Assembly (NCBI RefSeq): GCF_021018805.1
Contig: NC_086254.1
Location: forward strand, 4,389,001-4,453,000
Reading direction: 5' to 3'
DNA: 64,000 bases
Origin: Prinia subflava
Lineage: Eukaryota > Chordata > Aves > Passeriformes > Cisticolidae
In this document: piece by piece, positions 13,047 through 22,800 of the stretch
Position numbering within the stretch: the first letter of the stretch is position 1
Layout: the number at the start of each line of letters is the position of its first letter
Notes under the pieces: generated by a model
The model's database searches: none
What the model was told of the DNA's origin: nothing
The model's input: the letters and a program-made list of their open reading frames with translations, nothing else
Translations under genes and position numbers: made by a program

Positions 13047-13073
13047 TTTTCTGCCTTTGTCAAAGGCAGAAAA
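13047..13073. repeat. Near-perfect 27-nt palindrome
   Basis: Two 13-nt arms (ttttctgcctttg and its exact reverse complement) are separated by a single T. The centre reads CTTTGTCAAAG, which puts two CTTTG cores on opposite strands. It lies 1.1 kb downstream of COL26A1 exon 1. It could be a paired transcription-factor site or simply a hairpin; the sequence alone cannot decide. Confidence 0.85.
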
Positions 13074-15565
13074 TTATAGGAGAGTAATGGGATAAACCTA
13101 TCCCAGCTGGATCTCTTCCAAGGTACCCCCTTCCCAAAGCATGAGCCGCAATGAGAACCACATGTCATTTGTCTTACATATCTATTAGCCTGCAGATCTT
13201 TGTTCAGAGCTACCACGCTTACATGAGTGGGGACTCTGCTCACCAAAGACCTTCCCCAGTTCTCACTCTTGCACAGTTTTCCCATGCCTCAGTGGCCTGG
13301 ATAGCTGATGCTTTGTCAGGGGAATGTGTCGCTCTCCAAGTCTATAAAGTGTTGTGTAAAACCACATAAACCTGATTTAAACAATGATGTTGGGGAAAGC
13401 TGGTAGATTTTTTAAAATTTATTTTTTATGTCCAATGGAACCTTGCCCTGGGAGACTCTCCCTCTCTAGTTTAATGCAGAAGGGGAGGTAAAAAAATTGA
13501 AGGGAGGAAAAAAATCACCAGTGGATGTTGTGTAAGAAAAATTCAAGTGCTCATTCAAATATCACACGTTGAAGCAATCTTCGTATGTTTTAACTTCCCC
13601 TTGAGTGGTGAAGTTTTGTTGTTGGCAAATGTCTAACAGCTTCACTTTCTGATGGGAAAATCTGTGTGGGAAAACTTTCCCCAGCCACAGTGTTGGACTT
13701 TTGAGGGAAGTCTCTTGCTGGGTGCAGTTTCAGGTTGGGATAGCTGGACTTTTCTGGATTTAGTATGGTCCATGATAGGACTGAGGTTTTTTGCTCCAAG
13801 TCTGACACTGATCTATGTGGGTGCAAAGCATTTTTCAAGGACTGAATCAGACTGGTATAGATGGGGTTTTATGTTGTTCAGTGGCCCTTTTGCCACTGAA
13901 ACAGAGGATCTTGGTAGCACCTGAATTATGTGAAGCAACAGCAGCTCCATCACAGCAAAGCTTTCTGGCCTCTGCCCCAGAGAAGGTGTGGAGAAGACAA
14001 GATGGTGGGAAGGTAATTTCTATTAATGGCACTGTGTGGCCATTCTCACTTTCTCTTCTTCAGCCTTCCCAGTGTGTGCTTTGTCCAGTGACTTCTGGCA
14101 CTTTTCTGAGTCAAAAATAAGCCTTGAAAGTTCGTGCTGCAGCTCCAGGTGTTGGTACATTGCAGCTCATACTGATGTGATGCTGTACAGTTGACAGGTT
14201 TCCTTGATACAGGACACACCATGTTTCTGCAGTTGTCTTTTCCTGTCCTTGATCAAAAAGTGATTGAGCTGTTTGGGAATCTGCTATCAATTTTCTAAAA
14301 ATTAACTTGTCATAAGAGTTGTATTTCTCCAAGGGGAGAAGTTTCTGGAGTCCTTAGTGCTGATGCAGCCTTTGGTATCTAGGATGCAGGCTGGCTCAGG
14401 GATGGGCTCCTGAGGCTCTGAGGACTGCTGAACATGTTTTCTGCCAGAAAAATAAGGCCCTGAGCACTGTAAAAAGCTTGGGGTGGTGGTGAGGAGAAAT
14501 TTGGAGGAAAAAATACAGTTATTCACATTCTTCAAAGTGAAGCCATGGAATACTTGTTCCATGAGGAATTATGTATTTTCTTTTTAAAATTAATATTCTA
14601 GCTTCTGGTTGGCTTCAGTTTGGTCTTGGTTATTAGACCAAAGACACTTGCAGTCTATCTTTGCGTGTACTTGAGCTGAACTTTTGATGTGCTAGTGACT
14701 GAAATCCAGGCAGCAGTGTCTGTTGGCATTGTGTAGACTGCAACAGCCTCACAATTTAGCTTGGAATTCCCATTCAGTGCATGCATTTTGAACTTGCTGC
14801 TGTGTTAAGGCAATGAATGGGAAGTGGGCCTTACTGGAAGCATAAGAATGGAGGGGCTGCCTGCCAAGGAGAAATTGTCCTCCAAGCTTTGAGAAGCTTT
14901 GCTAACTGAGTTAAGGGAAGCTTGTTCCCATGCTAGTAGCTCAGTTGTCAGCCTGCCTCTGTGTTAGTTGTCTTTGGGGTTGGTGTTCTCCCAACTCCTC
15001 ATTCTATTTTCCTGTACTTTCTAATTAGTCATGCATTGAGTCCTTGTGAACTTAATTGTGGGAGTCAGGAACTTCTGACAATTAGATGCAGGGCTTAGAC
15101 TGGAAACCTCTTTGGATGAGAAGTTGAGATGACTGAAAGAAAAATCCCAGAACATGAACCCCAAAGCAATGTAGGATGGTAATTTTTTTTTACTGGGATC
15201 GTTACAGTACCATCACAAAACCCCTCTGGGGTGGATGCAAGTCCAGCTGTAGCAGTTAGGCCTTCAAAACACTCTTCAGCCTAAAAACTTCTTCCTGTTA
15301 ATGAACATTAGAACCATGATGTTACAAATAACAGGAATGTACAAACAGGTATTGTTATTCACATTCTACTGGTAATTGCACATTTGGTCAGAGTAATTCC
15401 TGCTGTAGTGCTTCCTACAGCAGTGATGTTTCTTGAGGATGGGTATTGTGAGGAAAGTTATATCTCATAGCTATAAGTGCAATATTTGGTTGCCAGAGGC
15501 AGAGGCTTTGACATGGAAAGCCAAGTAACCTTTAGCCATTTCATGTTGTGACCCAGAGCACAGCC

Positions 15566-15660
15566 CAGGAGAGTGACACCTGGGTTCCAGTTCCTTCTCT
15601 ACCAATGGTTTACTTCATATCAGAGGGGAAATCACTTTGCCACGGATTCCATGGGATAGT
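15566..15660 (+). repeat. Possible MIR-like SINE relic
   Basis: A 'gtgacacctgggttccagtt' segment followed by 'ccttctctaccaatgg' and 'gaaatcactttgccac' follows the MIR order (caggagacctgggttc, ctctgccact, gcaagtcactt). It is heavily diverged and the identification is weak. Confidence 0.4.
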
Positions 15661-17496
15661 TAAACATGCTCTCTGAGCTGCCTTGACATGGGAATGATAT
15701 TTAAACAGACCTCAGCTCTCCAGTACTGCAGCTTGTCTTGCTTCCCTGAGAAACCCAAAGTGTTGATGCTTGAAATACATTGTTAATTATTCCTTGAGGC
15801 TACCAGTTTCCTAACAGGTCACTTGAATGTCTGGCTCTCAAGGTCAGGATGTCTGTGTGGACCTCTTGTAGGAAGATGTGTTCTGTCCAGAATAACTGCC
15901 TGTGTTTTGCCTGGCCCTACAACTCCATCTGTGCTGGGCTGGGAATGACCTTCCCCAGCACAACTGAGCTGTAATATAGCAATCTCCAGCCTCTTAGGTG
16001 AGGTTTTAATTCTTTTAAGTAACTGTGGGTCTCTTTATGTGATAGAAGCCTGTTCCTAATATTAAAAGGTCATCTATGAATAAGTATCCCTATTTACGCA
16101 GTCTGTCAGAAAGATTTCAGAATGTGTATCTGGAGTTTTCCTGATGGATTTTTATTAATTCTCTCCTCACTAGAAAAAGATGACTTGAACCTTATTTCAG
16201 CCTCAAATTCTGAACCTCTCGTGACTCTTAAGTGGGTGTGGAATACAAAACTATACATATTGGCCAAATGTGGTTCTCTCTCCTTTTAGTGACAGGATCT
16301 TGCTCTCTGAGTCATTTTCTCCATCACCTAATTGTCTGCTCATTGCCTGAGCTCCCTGGTTTGCTGTGGACTGTGAGGATGTCAGGCAGACAAACTGGGA
16401 TTTGTGTCACGCTGAGTCCTGTGCTCTAATTCCGCTTTGAAGTGCCTGACCCAGGTAAAGAGGTCAGAAGGTCTTGAGCTCATCACCAGGCCCTGGAACT
16501 ATCTGCTGTTTGTTCCCTGGGCTCTGCAGCCAGATGATCTTCATCTGACTCGTGGGGTTCAGGGTGTAACTTTGCAATGCAATTAGCAGTGGAGCCAATG
16601 GTAGTCTAAGGGTCTGGTGACACTGGAATGGCTTTGAAATACCAGATGTGATTGTAGCTACTGCGGTAAATTGTATTTCTGTAGGAAGTCTACTGTCCTG
16701 CCTTTCCAGCTGCTTGTGTGAATAATTTCCTCTTAGGTAGGTTTCATTTACCAGCTTGAGAGGAAAAAACAAAGGGAGCAGAAAGGCAAAACAATGGGTG
16801 CCAGTGAACTTGTGCTCGCCTTGGATAAATTAACAAATGTTTTTTTCAATAGTCCTTATTTTTTAGCTTTCTCAAAGTTGAGCTTCTTAGGGTGCTAAAG
16901 TGCTGGTGGAAACAGGTCAGGTTAAAAATGTCACAGCTTTGCTTGGGGAGTGGTTCTGTGACACTGGGGTCATAGAATATTTACTCACATCTTTATTTTG
17001 TTACGCTGTGTCTTGGTAAAGGGGGAAAAATGAAGAATAACTTTCAGATAAGGATGAAGAACTGAAAGCATAGAGTGCTTTAGGTCTTCTGGGTCAGGGT
17101 AGTGGACTCTTTCCTGCATCAGACCTCCAGCTTGTCTGGAAATGTTACTGATTCATAAAGCATAGATGCCTTTCCTGTAGGATAATACAAAAATTAATCC
17201 AACTGCATTTCTGAAATATGCACAAAGCTCTCAACTCAATTTTAATTAGGCAGATCTAGACAGTGCTTAAATTTACTTCCACTGAGGCATAATGTTTATT
17301 TTGAATCTTTGAGCATACAGCCAGCCTGTGCCAACTTAGATATCACAAAGATTCTGTTGAGGATAATAGCTGCAAATTGGAAAAAAGACCAATGCTACTA
17401 ATGTGGTCACTGTCCTACATTTTCCAGCTTTTTATATAGCTGAATAATAGTAAATCTCTTAATGTAAATATGCATAGTGTAGCACTCATCTGAATT

Positions 17497-17502
17497 AGAG
17501 TC
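17497..17502. repeat. Target-site duplication, left copy (agagtc)
   Basis: The six bases agagtc directly precede the left LTR, and the same six directly follow the right LTR at 26831. A 6-bp duplication is usual for class II (alpha/beta) retroviruses. It proves that the two LTRs belong to one integration event. Confidence 0.95.
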
Positions 17503-18265
17503 TGTCGCGGTGCCGCTACTAAGCCCCTTGGCTTCACCCCGAGCCAGCCCAGGCACCGGAGCAAGCGGAATCCGAGCCGCCCCTCAGCGGAACGAAGGGG
17601 TCAGCCCTGTGGGTTCTTGACCCTGGGAGAGACCTGAACGGCAGTAGGATAACTGAAGCGACGCGCTAAGAGCGAGAAAGGAGGATCCAGCCAGCCAGAG
17701 AAACCACAACTTTAATCCAACATAGCACTGTCCAGACCGAAGTGGAACCAGGCTGAACTGGATCCCGAACAAAGAAATGCACCAGCTTATATGCTTTCGG
17801 GGTAGGGGAGGAGAAATGGGAGTCCCTCTTTGCGGCAACCAATGGAACCTTGACACTTGGGAGATAAGGGGAAGGGTTGCAAGCCTTGAACCAGTTAGGG
17901 GATAGGGGAGGGATAACACAGTGGCGGGAAGAGGGGAAAAGGTAACATGTGACCAAGGGGAACTTATGAATTTCAATTAAGGGGGGGTGTACAGAACATA
18001 CAACATTGTGCAGAACATACAATATAGGACCCACCAGCCTTTCATCTTTTCCACATATCTAAATCCTTCCTACTTGGTAAACCACCCATGTATCTTTCAA
18101 CTTCTCTCTGCCTCAAAACCCTCTTTCCTATATCCTTCTTTCCCTTGTCACAGTCCTTCACAGCACCTGCTTGTTCCTGCTTACACTGTCCCAACTTTCT
18201 TTGTGGAGTCCAACTGAGGTTTAACATACTGAAATGGGGAAAGTCCAACCATCCACACCACCACA
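17503..18265 (-). repeat. Proviral 3' LTR (763 bp)
   Basis: In minus-strand reading it begins TGTGGTGG and ends CCGCGACA, so it has the canonical TG/CA ends. It matches the other LTR at 26068-26830 at a constant offset of 8565 bp with no visible mismatch. Internal signals are a TATA element (ATATAAG region, 17786-17792) and an ATTAAA polyadenylation signal (17711-17716). The latter should terminate proviral transcripts. The host sequence resumes at the target duplication 17497-17502. Open frames of 130 and 122 codons inside the LTR repeat in both copies but show no protein features. Confidence 0.96.
17711..17716 (-). terminator. ATTAAA polyadenylation signal in 3' LTR
   Basis: The minus strand reads ATTAAA about 75 nt downstream of the LTR TATA element, the spacing expected for a short R region. 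The same site in the 5' LTR is 26276-26281. No AATAAA is present nearby, so this variant hexamer is the best candidate for 3' end formation of proviral RNA. Confidence 0.6.
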
Positions 18266-18282
18266 TCTCCCCCTTTTCTTTT
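18266..18282 (-). other. Polypurine tract (plus-strand primer)
   Basis: The minus strand reads AAAAGAAAAGGGGGAGA directly before the TG of the 3' LTR. Retroviral polypurine tracts sit in exactly this place and prime plus-strand DNA synthesis. It lies 19 nt after the env stop codon. Confidence 0.93.
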
Positions 18283-18301
18283 ATTTTTGACCCTGTGAGT
18301 T

Positions 18302-19813
18302 CTATCTCAGATATCCGAATTGAGGGGGGTCCACCAGGTGTTCAGAACGTGGGTATGATTCTGCAAACCACTGCTGTTGAGTAGGCCATTGTTCTCGAGG
18401 AAAGCTGCGCACTTCTTCCACGATGATTTCAAGCTGTTCAGCCTGCTCGTCCTCATCAACGAAGCTTTCCTCCTCCTCCTTGAACACTTCTGGGCCTACT
18501 TCAACGGCTACTCGGTGGACTTCAGCTTTGAGTGGTGATGTGGAGGAAGAAATCAAATTCTGCAACATCTTTTTCATTAGTCCAAGGCTGGCAATAGCAA
18601 CAAAAAGCACAAAAACAATTAACAGAACAGTTCTAAGAATCGATCCCGTCCAACCCGAGATCCCCCATCCCTTGAACAAATTACTGAGCCAGTCCCCGTA
18701 TTCTTGCTTGATGTCTCCTATCATGTTTTCCATTTGTTTGAGTGCCTCGCGAGTCCCCTTGGCCCTAGATGTCAAATTAAAGCAGCAGAGCCCCTCAAAC
18801 TCCTCACACGAGTGACCGTGGAGGAGCAGGAGGTAATCGATGGCTGCACGATTCTGGAGGGTTGCCTGCCTCGTAATTTCCTCATCTTTCAGGAGGTTTG
18901 ATAGGGCCCTAGAAGTCAAACGGGATTGCTTAGCTACCCAACATTCCAAATGGCCTAATTCTCCGAGGGTCTTAGCAATGGCGACCCACGGCGCAAATAC
19001 TGTGATTGCGATGCCTTTAGATCTGCTCCAATGGATAATTTCCTCATCGCAATCGTCTGCCAATTTTTTGAGAGAGTAGTCTTCTCTCTTCTTTCTAGAG
19101 TGTGCCAATAGATGTGCACCATTTGTAGAATTTTGTGTAACCCAATCCAAAATTTGTGATTTGTTGGGTGAAAACAATCCGAGGGTCCCAAAGGTGCACG
19201 GGCCTCCGGAGAGGTGAGAGGGGATACCTGCCCATGCGTGGTCTCCGCAAATCAAGAATGTTCCCCTAGGAAGCTGGCGGGGATGGGCAAAGACTTGGGC
19301 TGATTTTTGGGGAGGGATTGGAGGATAACTAAAGGACACAGCGTTACACCAATGAGTATTAAAATGGGCTTTGGAGGAGACAAAATGACGGTGGTGACGC
19401 TGGACGTGGTCGTTGCGGATATGAAAACAAGATTCGGCTCTGGCGGAACCTAGAAGCTCCAGCTCCTGAGGCTCGTTTTCTAACTTTGGAAGACTTTTAA
19501 TATAATTGTACCACGCGACGATGTAATGGGCATGCTTTAGGTTATGCTCCATTTTAGCAGCTTCTTGTCTAAGTTTTTGAGCATAACCTAGAAGCATCTT
19601 GGGCATCTCACGATCTTTAAATGGGATCCCCACGAGGCAGGATGCCATGGGATTCGCGGCACTCGCTTGGTTGAGACATATGTGGTCTTGGCCCAGTGAT
19701 TTGGCCAAGACAGCCCAGACGTTCTGTTGTGGCTGGGGGACGAGCCACGCCTGGGCGATGGTCAGGAGACTGGCGAAGAGGACGGCTGAACTGATGACAG
19801 TCTTGGCGCTCAT
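18302..19813 (-). CDS. env: env: envelope glycoprotein, alpharetrovirus-type TM
   Basis: The frame has 503 codons. A signal peptide (about residues 1-22) is followed by a compact SU with six cysteines (46, 59, 129, 156, 189, 206). The furin-type site RKKR is at 240-243. TM then has an internal hydrophobic fusion loop bracketed by Cys255 and Cys291, a heptad-like helix, an LQNRAAID immunosuppressive-type segment at 319-326, and CX6CC at 336-344. The membrane span is at about 393-412, followed by an acidic cytoplasmic tail of about 90 residues. Sequons are at 217, 228 and 346. The internal fusion loop combined with CX6CC is the alpharetrovirus/filovirus arrangement and differs from betaretroviral Env. 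SU is short for a retrovirus (about 220 residues after the signal peptide). The frame is intact, starts 25 nt after the pol stop, and should be expressed from a spliced RNA using its own ATG. Confidence 0.93.
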   Translation of the reverse strand: MSAKTVISSAVLFASLLTIAQAWLVPQPQQNVWAVLAKSLGQDHICLNQASAANPMASCLVGIPFKDREMPKMLLGYAQKLRQEAAKMEHNLKHAHYIVAWYNYIKSLPKLENEPQELELLGSARAESCFHIRNDHVQRHHRHFVSSKAHFNTHWCNAVSFSYPPIPPQKSAQVFAHPRQLPRGTFLICGDHAWAGIPSHLSGGPCTFGTLGLFSPNKSQILDWVTQNSTNGAHLLAHSRKKREDYSLKKLADDCDEEIIHWSRSKGIAITVFAPWVAIAKTLGELGHLECWVAKQSRLTSRALSNLLKDEEITRQATLQNRAAIDYLLLLHGHSCEEFEGLCCFNLTSRAKGTREALKQMENMIGDIKQEYGDWLSNLFKGWGISGWTGSILRTVLLIVFVLFVAIASLGLMKKMLQNLISSSTSPLKAEVHRVAVEVGPEVFKEEEESFVDEDEQAEQLEIIVEEVRSFPREQWPTQQQWFAESYPRSEHLVDPPQFGYLR

Positions 19814-19825
19814 GGTTGGACGGAT

Positions 19826-19827
19826 CT
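19826..19827 (-). other. Predicted env splice acceptor
   Basis: In minus-strand reading a long pyrimidine-rich tract (TTTGTTTTTCTGAGTTTCTG) runs into TTTAG and then ATCCG. The predicted exon starts at 19825, 12 nt before the env ATG at 19813. The acceptor falls in the short gap between the pol stop (19838-19840) and env. An alternative AG about 10 nt upstream is less favourable. Confidence 0.7.
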
Positions 19828-19837
19828 AAACAGAAAC

Positions 19838-22800
19838 TCAGAAAAACAAATCGTTACAAAGTGGGAAATCACAGAAAAAGGGGTCCTCCCAGCCTTCTGA
19901 CTGCTCCTCCTCTTCCTCTGAGTCACTGGACTCACGCCTTCTGCGGCGGAGAGCCGCGGAGGCGACTTGAGGCTTTTCGTTTTCTCGGACTTTTGTTTTT
20001 CTTTCGATATAAGGCTTTACCCATCTGGAGGGTATCCACTTCGGCCCGGCATCAGTGGAGACGCAGGCGTACCCGCGCCCCCACGTCAAAAGCGTCAGTG
20101 GACCCTCCACTTTCCCTGTTTCGGGAAACCTTACGGTCACCGGCGGATGCTGCTCACTCAGGTCCCAGTCGCGGTTGCTATTGAAATGCCGCACAACGGG
20201 CGGATCTGGTTTTTCATAAGAACAATTTAGGAAATTTAACACATAAAGTGCCCTTGCCAATCTGATTGATGGAGTTTCAACCTTCAGGACTGGTCTTTGC
20301 TGTTGAAGGACCCGTTTGACGTTCTGATGGGTCCTTTCAACAATGGCCTGACCCGTGGGGGAGTGAGGGATGCCCGTTTTATGCTCAACTCCCCATTGCT
20401 GCAGGAAATCTGCAAGCTCCCTGGAAGTATACGCAGGGCCATTATCTGTTTTAATTTCCTTGGGGATGCCCATGAAAGAGAAGGCCTGAATGAGGTGTTG
20501 GATGACGTGGGAGGCCTTCTCCCCTGCGTGTGCGGAGGCATAGACTACACCCGAGAAGGTATCAACGGACACATGCACGTACCGGAGCCTCCCGAACGCC
20601 GCCACATGGGTGACGTCGGTCTGCCAGATTTCACAACTTCCCAGCCCTCTGGGATTGACTCCGGCGTGCATGGTCGGCACGGAGTGGGATTGACACGATG
20701 GGCACGAAGCCACAATCGCCCTGGCCTGTTGCCGGGTGATACGAAATCGGCGGACCAGGGCTGGTGCATTTTGATGGAACAAAGCATGGCTGAGCTGTGC
20801 CTGTTGAAATATGTCAGGCAGTGGGGTCTTTGTCACAGGAGCAGCGAGAGCATCTGCTCTCCTGTTGCCCTCTGCAACAAACCCTGGCAAATCGGTGTGC
20901 GACCTTGTGTGCATCACGTAGAAGGGGTGCTCTCGGTGGGACACAAGCTTTATAAGCTTCGAGAGCTGCGCATAAAGCGCGTCGTTGGAAACCTGCTGTA
21001 ATACTGCCTGATCAGCTCTGGACACTACCCCTGTAACATAGGCAGAGTCGGTAACTATGTTTAGCGGTCCGGGAAATCTCTCTAATGCCCTGACGACTGC
21101 GGCCAACTCAGCGACTTGAGGCGAACCCTCAACGATTTCAACATCACTGTCCCACTGCTGAGTTTCGGGATCCTCCCAGGTCATCACTGACCTGTGAGAA
21201 GCCCCGGACGCGTCTGTAAAAACGGTCAAGGCCTGGAGTGGTTTTACACTTCGGACACTCCTCAATGCCAATTCAAAATTTCCATCCAGATTGAACAATT
21301 TGTGGGCCGGCCGATGAATTGAAATTTGGCCCGTAAAAGAGTCCAGAGCGAATTGTAGAGCTTCGTTATTTTGAAGCAGAGTTTCCAACATGGGTTTGGT
21401 GATCTGGCCCGAGGATAATTTGATGGGGAGATGGATGCACTCAAAGTCACAACCGGCCAACTCGCAAAGGCGCGTACGTGCCTTGCGGATCAGCTCAGCC
21501 ATGATTTCTTGTGGCCTCGTAAGTCTCTTGGGCCGGTGGTGGCTAAGAAAGACCCACTCTATGATCAGCAGTGGATCTCTCCCCCCGTGGCCCTTGGTGT
21601 CATGCTGTGTGGTGTTCGAATCCCACTGAAAAATGACCCCAAAAAGATGCGGGAGCTTACCCAGCACCACAAACCGAAAGGGTAAGCCGGGGTCACATCT
21701 GTGCGCCTGGCGTGATGACAACGCCTGTTGTACCTTCTCCAGTGCTTTCCTTGCCTCCGCGGTGAGCGCCCTGGGAGAGCTAAGCTCATCTCCCCCCTTC
21801 AATAAATCGAAGAGGGGTGCCAGGTCCTCCGTGGAGAGACCCAGCCAGGGCCTCACCCAATTCAACTCTCCGCAGAGTCGATGGACATCCGCAAGGGTCC
21901 GGACTGATGTCCGGATAGCCAATTTTTGGGGAACAATGGTCCGCCGTCCGATTTCCAGCCCCAGGTATTTCCAGGGTGGCATCCGCTGAATTTTCTCTGC
22001 TTGCAGCTCAAACCCTGCAGCAACTAACAAATCTGTTACGCGTGTGAGGACTCTATCCAGTTCGCTTGTTGTTGGGGCGCAAATGAGGATATCATCCATG
22101 TAATGGTGGATGATAACCTCCTCCGCGGCTGCGCGCACAGGACGCAGCAAGGAAGAGACGTACAGCTGGCACATCACCGGGGAGTTCTTCATACCTTGGG
22201 GAAGAGCCCTCCAGTGATACCTCTTCCTTGGGGCCGCTCGGTTGATGGTAGGCACCGAGAAGGCAAAACGCGGTGCGTCATCCGGATGTAGGGGAATTTG
22301 GAAGAAGCAATCCTTCAGATCAATAACTGCCAGATTCCAATTTCGGGGCAGCATGGCAGGGGATGGCATTCCTGGTTGGAGGGATCCCATGTCCTCTATA
22401 ACGTTATTAATTTGTCGAAGGTCGTGAAGGAGGCGCCAGCGCCTTCCGTCACTCTTTCGAATGACGAAGACGGGCGAGTTCCAGGGGGAATTCGTTTCCA
22501 CGATATTACCCTTCTGTAACTGCTCCTCCACGAGCTCCTCGAGCGCCTTTAATTTCTCCTTGGATAGCGGCCACTGGTCAACCCACACTGGATTATCCGT
22601 TTTCCAATTCAGTTTGAGGATTGGGCGCTCCTCAGTGACCGCTAGGCAAAAAACCTGAGGGGGGTCTGGGATACTAATTGTGACCCCCCATTGAGACATG
22701 AGCTCCCTACCAAGCAGGGGCCGTTCATATTTGCAAACGAAAGGGCGCGTATATGCCAATTGCCCTTTCGGCCCCGTGAATTTCACCATGCGCGCTGATC

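Larger units (their letters stand above)
11951..17496 (+). other. COL26A1: COL26A1 intron 1, part 5' of the provirus
   Basis: This is the intron segment between the exon 1 donor and the proviral insertion. It contains the tail of the CpG island, a TTTTC-rich pyrimidine tract, a 27-nt palindrome (13047-13073) and a weak MIR-like relic (about 15566-15660). I see no exon or RNA gene. Confidence 0.7.

Noticed and set aside
17584..18034. Open frames of 130 and 122 codons inside the LTRs, repeated at 26149-26599, as a possible LTR-encoded accessory protein
   Set aside because: They have no signal, domain or start context, lie partly across the TATA and polyadenylation region, and overlap each other. 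Their identity in both LTRs only reflects LTR identity.
20297..21001. 234-codon plus-strand frame opposite integrase/RNase H, as a possible antisense gene
   Set aside because: It mirrors the constrained pol frame on the other strand, has no recognisable domain, and several similar shadows lie along pol and gag.
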